A stretch of DNA of 64,000 nucleotides from Telopea speciosissima. Taxonomy: Eukaryota > Streptophyta > Magnoliopsida > Proteales > Proteaceae. This document shows, in pieces, positions 20,364 through 32,300 of the stretch; within the stretch, counting starts at the first letter, position 1, and the number at the start of each line of letters is the position of its first letter. The notes under the pieces were generated by a model that did not search any database, had not been told where the DNA came from, and saw only the letters and a program-made list of their open reading frames with translations. The translations under genes were made by a program, and so were the position numbers. The stretch spans positions 18,781,542 through 18,845,541 of the forward strand of contig NC_057924.1 of assembly GCF_018873765.1 (NCBI RefSeq). Reading direction: 5' to 3'.

Positions 20364-22202
20364 GGGAAAATATCATCCCCCTCCCCCTCTAAGGTTGCCT
20401 TATATCAATCCAGAACCCAAGTTTTGAAAAATATCTTCCCCTTCCCTTACTTTATAAAGTTATTATCAACCGTACCGTAACCGTTAAAAACTACCATTAA
20501 TTGATAACGTGGACAGGTCCACTTTATTTAAAACCCCAAATTACCCTTAATTTATTTTAATTTCATTTTTACCCCTCCAATCCCAAAATCCCCTTTTTTG
20601 CATCGAAATGACACGTGGTGTAAGGGATATCTAACGGACATTTTTAAGACTTTACAAAAGCTGAGTTGAAGATCGGTTTGATGAGATAAAACCGTAAACA
20701 AGCTGCTAACGGGCCATTTCACTTGGACCAAATCAGATCTAAAAGGTAAAACAAAACCCTATTTTCTCAAGCCATCTTTTCACACTTACACGATTGAGAA
20801 ACTGGTTCTGCGTCCATCGTCTTCTTGCTCTCAAACACTGAACCATCCATCCAATGTCTTCTTCCTCTCGTCTTCTTCTCTCCATGAACTAATCTTGAAG
20901 GACAAATCAATGCATGCCATTGGTTCCCTCATTCCGATGTGTTTACATCAACCGCACCGTTCTGGATCTGGCAGACTGCCAAGCGGGGCTGCCTGTCTGC
21001 ACCTGCAACTAACAATTCTTTAAAAAAAATTGGATGCAAGACCAGGCAGCCGACTGAAATATTGAAAGCAAGATGAGGCAACTCATAATTCATAAAGACC
21101 CTGTTTGGATGCTTACATATTTCACTTGCAGGCATTACAGTTTTTTTTTTTTTTGTTCATGTGCTGCCATGGACTTATGATTAGAGAAGTAATCTTACAT
21201 CAATGAACACACCAACAAAAAACACACATTTCTTGTAAAAAAAAAAGAGTTCTCAACGACAAAGTAACATAAAATAGATAAAGAATGGAGAGGGAGAATG
21301 AATTGAAGCAAATTTAAAAAGATTTGTGTGTTTGATGGAAGTAGCAGTCAAGGAAAGAAAGAGTAGCTACCAAGATGCTGCTATAGAACTTGGGAAGGAA
21401 TTGGTAATACTTTTTTGGAGTTTTTTTTTTTTCTTTTTTGTCTTTTCAATTTTGGTCTCTCTCTGTTTCTACATATCTGGGTTTTCATCGAGATTTATTG
21501 TTTTCCCTTTGCTTTCCAATCCCATCCAGGATTCAATCGGGAATGTTTACATTATCTGTCTTGTTTCATGGGTTTCTTTTCTCGAATGGCTGTTTGGTTA
21601 TTCATTCTTTGTAATTTTTAGAAGTTGATCAGTTTGTGAGCTCCCCTGTTTCAAATCTTTCCCAGATCTGGATCTGGGTTTTTGTTCCAACCTTCGCCAG
21701 AGGAGGAAGAAGCTCGGTTTGGGCTAACAAAGAAGAGAGCTTATTTCTTCACAAAGGATTCATAGGAGGAAGAAGGAAGGTTTCGGTTTGAAAGGATTCA
21801 GAAGAGGAAGAAGAATCCAGGGTTTCAGACAGAGAAGAGGACGATGGCTTTTGTTTTACTGTAAATCGAGTCGGTCAAGGTCCGTTTTGGTTCGTCCGAC
21901 CGGTCTGTTTCTTCTATCTCTCGATTTGGCTGTTGCAAGGGAGAAGAAAGGCTTTTTTGCTTTTTAACTCTACATAAAAGGGTAATATAGTCTTTTCATA
22001 AGCAAGAGAGAAAGACATATGTTTTCAATAGATATTAAAAAGGGTAATTTTGTCTTTACACATGTTTTTTTAACAACGTTACATACTTAGGGTATGGTTG
22101 ATAGTAACTTTATAAAGTAGGGGAGGGGAAAGATATTTTTCAAAACTTGGATACTGGATTGATATTAGGCAAACTTAAAGGGGAGGGGGATGATATTTTC
22201 CC
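20364..22202. mobile_element. Mutator-like element with long terminal inverted repeats
   Basis: About 110 bp at 20364-20475 (starting GGGAAAATATCATCCCCCTC) is repeated inverted at about 22090-22202, with few differences. The 9-bp sequence TAATAATAA stands on both sides (20355-20363 and 22203-22211), the duplication length of Mutator-like elements. The caveat is that the target is itself an AAT repeat. The 1.6-kb interior lacks a recognisable transposase; its open frames (for example 21326-21628) show no family motif. It is a non-autonomous MULE; captured host sequence is possible but not identified. Confidence 0.8.
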
Positions 22203-22216
22203 TAATAATAATGGTG

Positions 22217-22620
22217 GATAGTTAGCGTGAAGTTGAATAATAATAATAATGAGGGGATACCAAGGAGTCACCTCAATCGGGAAAAGACCAACTCCTCAAA
22301 TAAAAGATCATGAGTTCCAACCACCTTGGGGCTATCCCTTATTCGCCCCCCCCCCCCCTCCCACAAAAAAAAAAAGGGGATATACACATGGACGTCAATA
22401 ATTGGGAGCACACATGGAAAAAGACTCACATGCCCACACGTCAAGAAAGAGAGATTGTGTCAGAAGAAAAGAGAATGTGAAAAATGTATGAAGCCTTTTC
22501 CTAGAAAAAAAATAATTTAAAAGACAAGGTAAGTTAGTCAACCAGATTGGGTTCCCTATTACAGTGTACCACCTCCTCCTAACATTGGATTTGGTTCCAT
22601 CCCTGATCCCACCCTTCCCT
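22217..22620. other. Spacer, nothing recognised
   Basis: It holds AAT repeats, a C run followed by an A run at 22347-22375, and short frames without motifs. Confidence 0.4.
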
Positions 22621-23082
22621 AGGGGTGTCAATCCTAGGTCCGCACCGGCAGGCCTGACTGAGCTCGACCTGAAACCTACCTAGCCCGTTTATTAAACATT
22701 TCGGGCTCAAGCCCCGCCTAACTAACATCCGGTTGCTCGGGTGCAAGGGTGCTACCCGATGGGCACCTGATCAAGACCGATTGATTAGTTGATTACTAGC
22801 CCGACTCAGCCCAACATGTTTATTGCCAATTTAGAGCCTGCTTAGAACTTGTTTAAAGGCCATTTACTCATCTCGACATGTTTAAAGCCCGTCTAAGGCC
22901 TCTTTAGCTCGATTACTGGTAGCCCAATTAAAGGCCATTACCCGACTTACCATTTGTAAATGGGACCATGCCTAACCTATGAGGACCGATTAAAATGGAC
23001 CAGTCACGGTGCGAGCCTCTTAAGTGGAGAAAATCGATTAGACCCGACCGAAACTGGACCGGCCCAACCGATTGACACCCCT
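22620..23082. mobile_element. hAT-like MITE next to the DTD gene
   Basis: Inverted ends TAGGGGTGTCAAT (22620) and ATTGACACCCCTA (ending about 23082) enclose GC-rich non-coding DNA with many GCCCG/CCCGAC words. No clean 8-bp duplication is seen; only a TA shared at the ends could be one. The right end is about 90 bp from the DTD start codon. Confidence 0.7.
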
Positions 23083-23169
23083 ACCCTCAGCCTAACTTAC
23101 TAACTAGGCTTGCTGCTACGATACGCACAAAGCGCACGTGGATTTGGAGAGAAAGGGAAAGAAGGAAGC

Positions 23170-25876
23170 ATGAGGGCCGTAGTTCAACGAGTCGCCTCTG
23201 CAAGCGTGGAGGTCGGTGCTTACTGCTTACTACTCAGTAGAACTGGAAATTGAAATCCTCTTTCGTTTTCCCTCCCATTGTTATGTCTTTCTTTCTTTTT
23301 CAACCAATGGCCAAAGCTAGCAAATTGTGCAGGTGGAAGGGCGCAGGATATCAGAGATAGGCCCAGGCCTTCTCGTCCTCGTCGGCATTCATGACTCCGA
23401 TGTCGAATCCGATGCAGACTACATGTAGTTATCCAAATACCCAATTAATTTGGTTTCTTAATTATATGTTTTCTTAGTTCGTTTATTGTTTTCTTAATTT
23501 CTGACAAAAACGAATTGAAAATGCGAGTGTTGCAGATGTCGGAAGGTATTGAACATGCGATTATTTCCAAATGAGAAGACTGGGAAACAATGGGATCAAA
23601 ACGTAAGCATCCCACTCAATCCTTTAAACACTGTTCTAACTGTAATAACGGCCATCATAACTGTCTTTTCCCCAAAACTTGATAATTTATTCGTTGGTAA
23701 ATAGATCTTGGAAAGCTTATATGATTAATATCATCAACACAAAAGCAGAATGCAAATATTTTGTGGGGGTTTTTTTTTTTTTCGGATAGATAAGATTCTA
23801 TAGACATTACATAGATATGGGCAGTTATCTTTGCGGTCGTTACAGTTGCCATACTATAATTGCAGCTCATGTGTTTGACCTAATGCGTGAGAAAAAGACA
23901 ATAAGCTTCTAAAATGCAGTTCAGCTAGAGCTGAATATTTATTAAATTTCATGCAATTTCCAGGTTATGCAGAAGAATTACGGAGTTCTACTGGGTATTT
24001 TTTATGAAGACCTTGCCTTAGTCATGAGGAAAGTTTACTTATTATTTATTATTATTGTTATGGTTTTCTTCTGTCAAGAAAGCAATATATGGATCTTGAA
24101 TGGAATTGGGTGATGGATGGATACCGTTAACATTGTTGTTTGGTTGTTTCAGTGAGTCAGTTTACATTGTATGGAATTCTGAAAGGCAACAAGCCGGATT
24201 TCCATGTGGCCATGTCACCTGAAAGAGCGAAGCCTTTCTATGCTTCTCTGGTTGAGAAGTTTTGCAAATCCTACAATGCTGATGCAATAAAAGGTACATA
24301 TGTGCACTCTTGTTGTGTGAAGCCCTTTTAATTTTACTAAGAGGTCTCTTTTGGAGATTTGGGTTTGCTCATATTTGAATTCATGATGTGCTTTCATGGT
24401 AACTACATGTATGGAGTTGGATGGTATGGAATTCTGAAACCTAATGATGGTCTTACTTGATTTTTGATTTCTCTGTGAGGAACTGTTTTCTCTTCTAATT
24501 TTACCTTTCACCCTTGCAACAACAACCATGCATAGTTTGCATACGGCCACAAAGTGCTGTCTCTCTTTTGTTGGCAAACTAACTTTTATATTTGGTGCAA
24601 ATTCAGAAATCAAAACCAAATCTTGATGCTACTTTGTTTCTTTGTTTCATACATTTAGGGTTATAGACCTTCAGACTGATATTTCTTTCAACTACTCTAC
24701 TATAATGAATCTCTGAAGCATGTGAGATAGTAGTAGTCTCTTGATACAGGTGTCATGTTCCTACTTCTGTGAATGTTATGCGCTCCACTACTTAATACCT
24801 GATTCTATGTTAAAAGGCTTTGTAATGATACAGGAAGTGCCAATTACCTAAAAGTTGTTTTGAAGGACTGAAACATGTCACTGATCTCGCAACCCTCTAT
24901 AAAGATTTTATACTTCTGCTTAGCCTCAATCTTGTTTATTTACCCCTCTGAAAAATCTTGAAGACCAAGGCTTCCATGAAGTTCAATTGATTCATACACT
25001 GACAAGCCAACCCCCCCCCCCCCCCCCCCAATCCTTTTTTCATTTTTTCCTCTCTTTTGGATAATCTGGGATCATTCAGAGTCCTCGAGGAGCTTGTACC
25101 AAATAAAGGCACTGCATATGTTTGTCAACCGCGCATCTAAGACAGTGTTCATTATTCATCTTTTCTTTTATTACTTTTATCCTGGGGAGGCCTTGGGGTG
25201 GGGGGGGGGGGGGGGAACTGGACTTTTCTTTGTTTTTCCCTCTGTGCTATTAAATTGAGATGCACCTAACTAAATCATGTCTGTTAAGTACTGTAAATAT
25301 GGGTACTATTGTGTAGTAGCAGACAGTTCTTGGACAGCATGTGGCCATCTCATGTAGTTAAAATAATTGTAGTTTTCTTTAGTTGGATTCATCTCTCTTC
25401 CAGTAGATGGCTTTTCTATATGTTTGAATTTCTTGAACTCATTTTCTTCATCAGTCTGTCATAATTTTCATTGGTCATATATACCACATGATAATTAGAC
25501 AACCTTCTACACTTTGGCTCTTAACTTATTATTTCTTATCTTTCCATTACTATGTCTCTCACAGATGGTGTTTTTGGGGCGATGATGAAGGTAAACTTAA
25601 CTCTCCTGGAAATTGACAGAAATTCTTCTCATTGTAGAATAATATCCTAACCCTACTCGCAATTATTGAAAGGTGAACTTGGTCAATGATGGGCCTGTTA
25701 CAATGCAGCTTGATTCTTCACAAACATCCAAGTGAGTATCTACCAAAAATGATTGAGACTGAATCTTAATCTTTATAATTTTCTATTGGGTTTCGATTAT
25801 TTATTATAAGCATGTAATCCGCTGTGTAACATGTTCGAACCATTTCAGGAACACAAGTGATGCAGTGGAACCATAA
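23170..25876 (+). CDS. DTD1: D-aminoacyl-tRNA deacylase (DTD), 8 exons
   Basis: The enzyme hydrolyses D-amino acids (and mischarged glycine) from tRNA, a proofreading step of translation. Exons: 23170-23211, 23333-23424, 23536-23602, 23964-23994, 24153-24293, 25565-25590, 25673-25731 and 25849-25876. All introns are GT-AG, frames join exactly, and the product is 161 aa, close to the usual 145-160. The start MRAVVQRVASASVEVEGR is diagnostic. Both family motifs are present: SQFTLYG (the SQxxL motif, opening exon 5) and NDGPVT (the NxGPxT cross-subunit Gly-cisPro motif, exon 7). Intron 5 is the longest (24294-25564) and holds long C and G runs (about 25012-25030 and 25200-25216). The gene converges on SNI1. 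The exon borders are my reading and need transcripts. Confidence 0.93.
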
Positions 25877-26424
25877 TCTAATTGATCATCATGAAAGAGA
25901 TTGAAATTTAGACCTATGGTCTGTATTTCTTTGGGAAAACTGCAGCATTGGTTTATAATGTTCTGTTCAGATATAAGATTGATTGGTGTCGTTCTCTCTA
26001 TCAACTCTGTCCACATGAAACTGTTTGTTTCCTAGAAATCTCCTTTGATGATTATAACATGTATTTAGATACAGGGTCTTCTTGATATACTTGAAATGTG
26101 TCGTGGTATCCCAGAGTTGCCTTTTATTAATTTCTGCATTCTCCAAAGTCATCAAAATTTAACAGCAAGCAGTGGGTTTCCCCTGGAGAGAGGGAGAGAG
26201 GGAAGGAAATAATTCACAAAATGGTATATATACATTTCGAATTCAAAGGGAATCATCTGTGCATTTTATGCTTTATAGAGCAATTGATCAGAACTTAGAT
26301 ATGGTCAAAGTAAAAAGTTAAATAAGTTCTCTTCGGATGTCAACCTATTTGAACTTATCCAATATGCAATATGACCTATTACTGACATTTTAGAAGTAAT
26401 GTAAATGGAAAGTCAAAAATCCAT
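25877..26424. other. 3' flank of DTD, nothing recognised
   Basis: This probably includes the DTD 3' UTR. There is a GGGAGA repeat run at 26184-26203. No gene. Confidence 0.4.
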
Positions 26425-26975
26425 ATAGGATTCGTGTTCATATCTGTATTGGGGAATTTAAATTCGAAAAATCGGTTTTTGAAAATTATCCAAATTCGTT
26501 TGAAAGCTAAACAAATATGGATACGGGTATTTCAATTTCAGATTGGATATTATCTGATTCGGTAAGGTCTTACCACAAAAATATGATTAAATAATATACT
26601 AAAATATCCTATAAATTAACAGTATATGACAAAAAAGTAAATGAAAAAAAAAAATCACAAGGACACTTGTATAATTGAAGATATGACACTTCAACATCAA
26701 TCCTGGTGGGGAAGTGTATTCAGCCATTCACCTTATTTTCATGAATTTTTTTCTTCAGTTTTCCGCAGCTCACCACAAACAGTGAGACTGCATCACCGAT
26801 CTTTCTAGATTCACAGCTCCACTCTTCAATCTAGGGATATAAATAGATATTTAAAAATTCATATTTGATTCTTGATAGTATCCGTTTAGGAGAATCCATA
26901 TTTTAAATTTTGATTAGAACCATCCAAATCTTTTGGAAAGCTAATTTGATGGGGATTAGATTCGAATTCGATCAG
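26425..26975. repeat. Dispersed repeat R, copy 2 (uninterrupted)
   Basis: It is homologous to 16200-16832 plus 19767-19975 without the 2.9-kb LTR or the M2 MITE. Both ends carry similar AT-rich words (AGGATTCGTGTTC at the left, GTTTAGGAGAATCCAT at the right), as in a foldback element. Confidence 0.6.
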
Positions 26976-26984
26976 TTGTTTTGT

Positions 26985-27440
26985 TTTTTTTGAAATAACA
27001 ATGCATTAAATTAAAAGAAAAGAAACTACATCAGAGTTAAAACAATTAGAGCAAATATTGGTGGTTCTAGCTAAAAGGTCATTTGTATTAAAGAGTATAA
27101 AAAAAAACAGAATTACAAAGACAGGCTAAAAAACCTATGCAACCCAACAACCATGCCAGACTAGATCCTGCTATCTACATCATTGTCATCAGTAGAGGAA
27201 ACTAGTTCTCAACCAAGCAAATTACATTAGGAAATTCGAAGTCTTGGCCTGCATTGGACATCAACCACGAGCTCATTTTGCTTTGATGTTGGGAGCAAAA
27301 CTCCTGTAGAGGAATCCAACAATCTGGCCGCTGATCTTGCCAAGTAGTCAGCTATTGGGTTAGCCTCTGTAAACCAGTGAGTTATCTTCCATTCAATTGA
27401 GGAGAGATAGGATTGCACCCTGATATCTACCAAACAGAAT
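26985..27440 (-). mobile_element. L1-type LINE 3' fragment (RNase H end)
   Basis: On the minus strand the frame around 27420-27230 reads SSIEWKITHWFTEANPIADY and LARSAA, the end of the RNase H domain common in plant L1 elements. A T-rich run at 26985-27000 on the plus strand corresponds to its poly(A) tail. It is heavily 5'-truncated. Confidence 0.65.
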
Positions 27441-27459
27441 AAGTATATAAATAAATAAA

Positions 27460-27605
27460 GGGCTGATGTTCTCTGTGCCACAGGCCTGCAGTGCAGCCTG
27501 CACCCAGACACATGGGCCTGCCATTCAGGGGGGCAGGGTGGTCATTTTGCCCACCCCCATGTGTCTGGGCGCAGCCTGTGCCCCCGGCACAGAGAACATT
27601 TGGCC
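27460..27605. mobile_element. MITE-like foldback element (M2), copy 5
   Basis: A 146-bp, almost perfect palindrome with arms TGTTCTCTGTGCC and GGCACAGAGAACA, inner arms CCCAGACACATGGG and CCCATGTGTCTGGG. The flanking 9-mers are ATAAATAAA (27451-27459) and ATAAATGAA (27606-27614), a one-mismatch duplication. Confidence 0.8.
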
Positions 27606-27614
27606 ATAAATGAA

Positions 27615-29380
27615 TAGTGTGCAGTGAGATATCTTGGAAAATCTTCACCATTGGTGAATTGCTAACACCTTTAATTTAGCTCCGTAAGAGATTACAGATT
27701 TAGTGCATCTGTCTTGGAAGTATAATACAGTGAGTCCGTAAAATCCATGTTATGTAACAAATGAACCATCAGTCATACAGTGACTATATAAATCTAAACA
27801 TCATATATATGAGATCTCATCATTGACTGGTTCTTGTTTGATAATAGCAATGAGAGCCCATTCCTGCCAGCAACGCCAACACAAATTCTCTCTCTGCATG
27901 TTCTCAGTCCCCACTGCCAGTCTCCAGGCCAAAACTCTCGAATATCTGATCGAGTCAACCACCAAATAATTCCCAAATTTGTTAAAAACTCATCTTTGCA
28001 AAAAGGGAGAGGGGAAAAGCAAATGTAGCATGATAGCTACTGGTCTATTTTTCTAGTTTTGGTCATCCTCTTGACTATGCTGAAAGCCTGAAATGGGTAG
28101 CGGTTTCTTAAAGACCTGCTATGTTCAAAACAAAATGAGCTCCCCAGCATCCTCTAATAAACTTCAGCTGTATTCCATGCTTTAAAGCAAAGCACCGACC
28201 TTCATTGCCTTGATCACCTGAAGCACAAATTATTTCTAAGCCTTTGTTCTCCTGATACATTTAAAAAACAAAAAAAATACATCATCCCCAGCCGGTAGTT
28301 ATTGCCTTAGCTTCCACCAAAATGAACTCAAAGGACTGTGAAGTGATTCCAAAAATATAGTCAAAATCTAATTACTTCGAAGGAAAAGAAAAAATTGCTC
28401 AGTAGTGTGACCTTTTTTTGTTTGTGCGTGTGTGTGGTGCCACAGGGGGGTTCAAATGGAAATACTGTGAGTAGAGACATTTATTTCGGAATAGGAACAC
28501 AAATGTCTAGAAACCAAATGCCAAAATGCTTCAGTTTCGTTGAACTGTGGCAGTAAAGCTTATGCAAAATTTATTAAAAAAGCATAATAGCAATAAACAC
28601 TGACAATTCAGATTCCCCTCAACAGGGAACTTAAGAATAGATAACTCTAGACAACATATAGGTACGAAATGGCCAGATAAAAGATTAAGTTTGAAGGAAT
28701 AAACAGTCATTATAACAATCAGCAGACATATAGAGTTGCAGTAACTATAAAGGAAATGCTTCTCCCCCCACCCTCCCCCCTCCCTTGGGGTTGGGGAGGG
28801 CAATACAGAATGTGTGACCCACCAAACCCTTCAAAACTTCAACTGACTATTGCCATAGATATCGTTAGACCTTTTCTAAACTATAGAAGACCTCATATTT
28901 TGTAATATTGTCATTTTCTTCTTAATTACTTCAACTGACAAACAACATCTTCTGTCATCTAAGAGCATTGGTTATGACTCTTAAAAGAGGATTGCCAGAA
29001 TGGTACACAGGTGTTATTTACAAAGCCTCACCCCTCCATTTACTAATAAAATTTTCAAAGCCCAATAATTTATAGTTTAGAAGCACAGTTAATAAAAATA
29101 GCCTATCCATAGATTGTAATTCTAGCTGTAAACTATGCATGTGTGTGTGTGTGTGTAAGGTCTAGGTTTATCCAGAGGTACTTGGGCCACAGGAATCTTA
29201 TATAATTCCTCATATCATGTCTCTGCTCTCATGCTCATCCTCAGTTAAAGCCGACTCCAATGCCATAATACATGTTATTCCATCTTGGAAATCATAGAAG
29301 TGCGGTGGGAAATTAATAAATTTACCTTTAGGATTGTCTCTCCGGGAGGAAAAGGCATAAACAATAATTATTTTCAAACC
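27615..29380. other. SNI1 3' flank, no further gene recognised
   Basis: This is probably SNI1 3' UTR near 29380 and intergenic DNA further left. A (TG)n run lies at 29140-29157. Short frames have no motif. Confidence 0.4.
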
Positions 29381-32300
29381 CTACGTTTTTAATGCAAGGA
29401 TTGTTGCGGCAGTGAACAGTGCTTCTTTTCCAAAAGGCAAAATCTCAATGTCCCTGCACAGAAGATGGATAAAATAAAAACGAGATAAAGAAAAACATTG
29501 ATCTGTACCAGTATGAGCTGACTAACACAAGGTTTTGCTTCTGATGTTCGCTTTCCCATTCGTTATACATTCATAAAGATGCTTCTCAAGTAATCACGAA
29601 AAAACAAAACAAAGCAGACTTAACCACTAAGCAGAGTACAAAAATTTATAATTATAGCTTAGAATTAATCGATATTTTGACAGTATCCTGAAAAAGTTAC
29701 TAACAAGGACGAATTCTCTTTCTTTTTTTTTTTCTTAAAGTAGAATGGATGAAGTGGAGAGGTGCATCAGGAGTTTTATGTGGCAAACACGTGCCTATTA
29801 AGCTTAAGGGGAAATTCTACAGGACAGTAATAAGACCAGCGATGATATATGGGGCGGAATGTTGGGCCACTAAGAAGAGTAATATAGATAAGATGAGTGT
29901 AGCGGAGATGAGGATGTTGAGGAGGATGTGTGGCAAGACCAGGAGGGGTAAAGTAAGGAATGATTATATTAGAACCGAATTGGGAGTTGCACCAATCCAA
30001 GACAAGCTCCGTGAGAGCCGCTTGAGGTGGCATGGTCATGTCCAACAAAGATCCATGGAGGCACCAGTAAGGAGGAGTGACCAGATTCAGTTTGATGGAG
30101 CCAAAAGAGGTAGGGGGCAGGCCTAAAATGACTATTGGAGAAGTGGTAAGAAAGGATATGCAGTTAGCAGGGCTCGACCCTAGTATGACTGCAGATAGAG
30201 TTGTTTGGAGGACAAGGACCCGTGTAGCCGACCCCTTATAGGGGGATGTTCCTGGGATGCTGCTTTGACTACTGCTCAGACTTTTTCCGTTAGTAACTTT
30301 ATTTTATCTTTTCACTTCCTTTTACTCTTTTTATTACTGTCACAACCTCTTAGGATCCATGTAGCCGACCCCATTTAGTTGGGATAAGGTTATGGTTGTC
30401 GTTGTTTGTAGTTGAGAAACCCCTTTTTTGGGACATGTTTATATCAGAGATTTCTTTACTTTTCTTTGTTGTTTTTCTTTCATCAGACCATAAATATAAC
30501 CTCTCTCCTTGAAATTTTACTCTTTTCAGATAGACTCAAAATCTTTCACCCCCATCCATTTTATTAATTTTCTTTCATCAAACCATAAATATAACCTCAT
30601 TTTTAAGTCTTTTATAGGTTAATTAAGTAACCACTTTGATTACTAGTTGGTTTAGGCTATTTCTAGTCATGTTAGGAGTGAAATTTTTAGTCTATATATA
30701 TTAATGTAACCAGAAATTAAGGCAAAAAATTTGATTTATAAAAGTTGGCTTTTGCCTCTATGTTCTGTGCGATTCAGAATAACTTCTTTGAGATGTAACA
30801 GGATCCCTTAGTGAGATGCTTAGGTAGGATTGGTGGGATTCCAATCTAGTTCCAGGGGAGAAGCGTTGTCCATATCATCTACTTTTCTTCCATTCTTCAT
30901 CTTGTTCATCATCAAATCAGGTTAGTATTTTCTGGTTTCAATTCTGTTCTTGTGCATACCCTACTTGCTGGAATTTCAATTTCTACATTGTTTCCATCCG
31001 AGATTTCAAATCGAACTTCAGATTTGGTAACCAGTTAGTATTCTAAACACACCCACGGTTTCAAAATCTGCTTTTCTTTGTTGATTTCTTAAGAGCCCTA
31101 CTTTAAGTTGGATTCTTAGTTCTAGTTGTTTTGGAGATCAGATTCTATTCTCTATTTCAGATTTATAGTCACTTATTAATTCTGACATCTGCTCATTGTT
31201 CTGCTCTTTTGCTGACTATCAAATTGGACCTTTAAGTTTCTGTCACAATTGTGGTGAAACCATAAACTATCGAATCCTATTTCCAAAAAGATTAATCCAT
31301 AATTCCAGATCTGACCATCAGATTTGGAAGATTATTCTAGATGAATAAAGTTACCCTTGACCAGAATTGCATTCCCACCTGAGTTGTTGATAGTTACTGG
31401 ATTTCTTTTAAGCCGGGTCTTTTCTCTTCACTGCAGTTCTGGTTTTCAACTGAATTTCTAAACCTAACACCTTAGGCTTCTAGAAACCCATCAATTACTT
31501 AACATAAACTTCTATACAAGAGGACGTGAGTACGGCTTCTCTTGTTTAGGAGTGAAAATTCTTCCAGATATGAAACATCAGATTTTATTTTTTTTGGGTG
31601 AATAAATAATTCATTACCAAAACCCCGGAACGGAGGGGGAAAAAAGGGGAAGGGGGGGGTGCTATACAAAACCTCAAGCCCTAGGAGGAAGGGGCAGGAG
31701 ACTGAAAAAGAGATACAGGTAAACCCCAGGAGACAACAATATGCCTGTTCCTTGGGGAATCGACAAGAGATGAAACATCAGATGTTAACTTGCCATAATC
31801 TAAATATGTTTCTTACAATTATGAAGCATGTCAACATGAAGATTTGTGAGCCATTATATACTAGAGTGGGCAAGACCATGCTTTCTTCGAAGTCATATAT
31901 GAACAGAAAAGAGAGACTGAAGATGGTATGAGTTCCAAAGGCCTCGAGCAATTTTAAGCTTGATATAAGTGGGTTAGGATATCAATCCGATTTGTATTGC
32001 CATCTTATGTTTTGGTGTGACAAATAGATCTTAGGATGAGTTAATGCAGTATCTAATTAGGACCAATATATGAAAGTTTGAAGATGGGATGTAGATACCA
32101 TGTCGAAGGTGAAGTTGCATTATGCCTTGGAAAGCAAAAAATTGTCATCTTTATCTGTGGCGCAGTTCTAGACTTCTAGTATGTCTCAGCATGTGGTAAT
32201 TGACTTCAAATACAAAATATTAATAAAGAAAAAAATGGAAAACAAAAAAACATTGTCATCCATAATTGTGATAAGATTTGCAGATTAAATCAATGATAGA

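Noticed and set aside
25012-25216. Long C and G runs in DTD intron 5
   Set aside because: Could form unusual DNA structure but are equally explained by slippage or assembly error; no function inferred.
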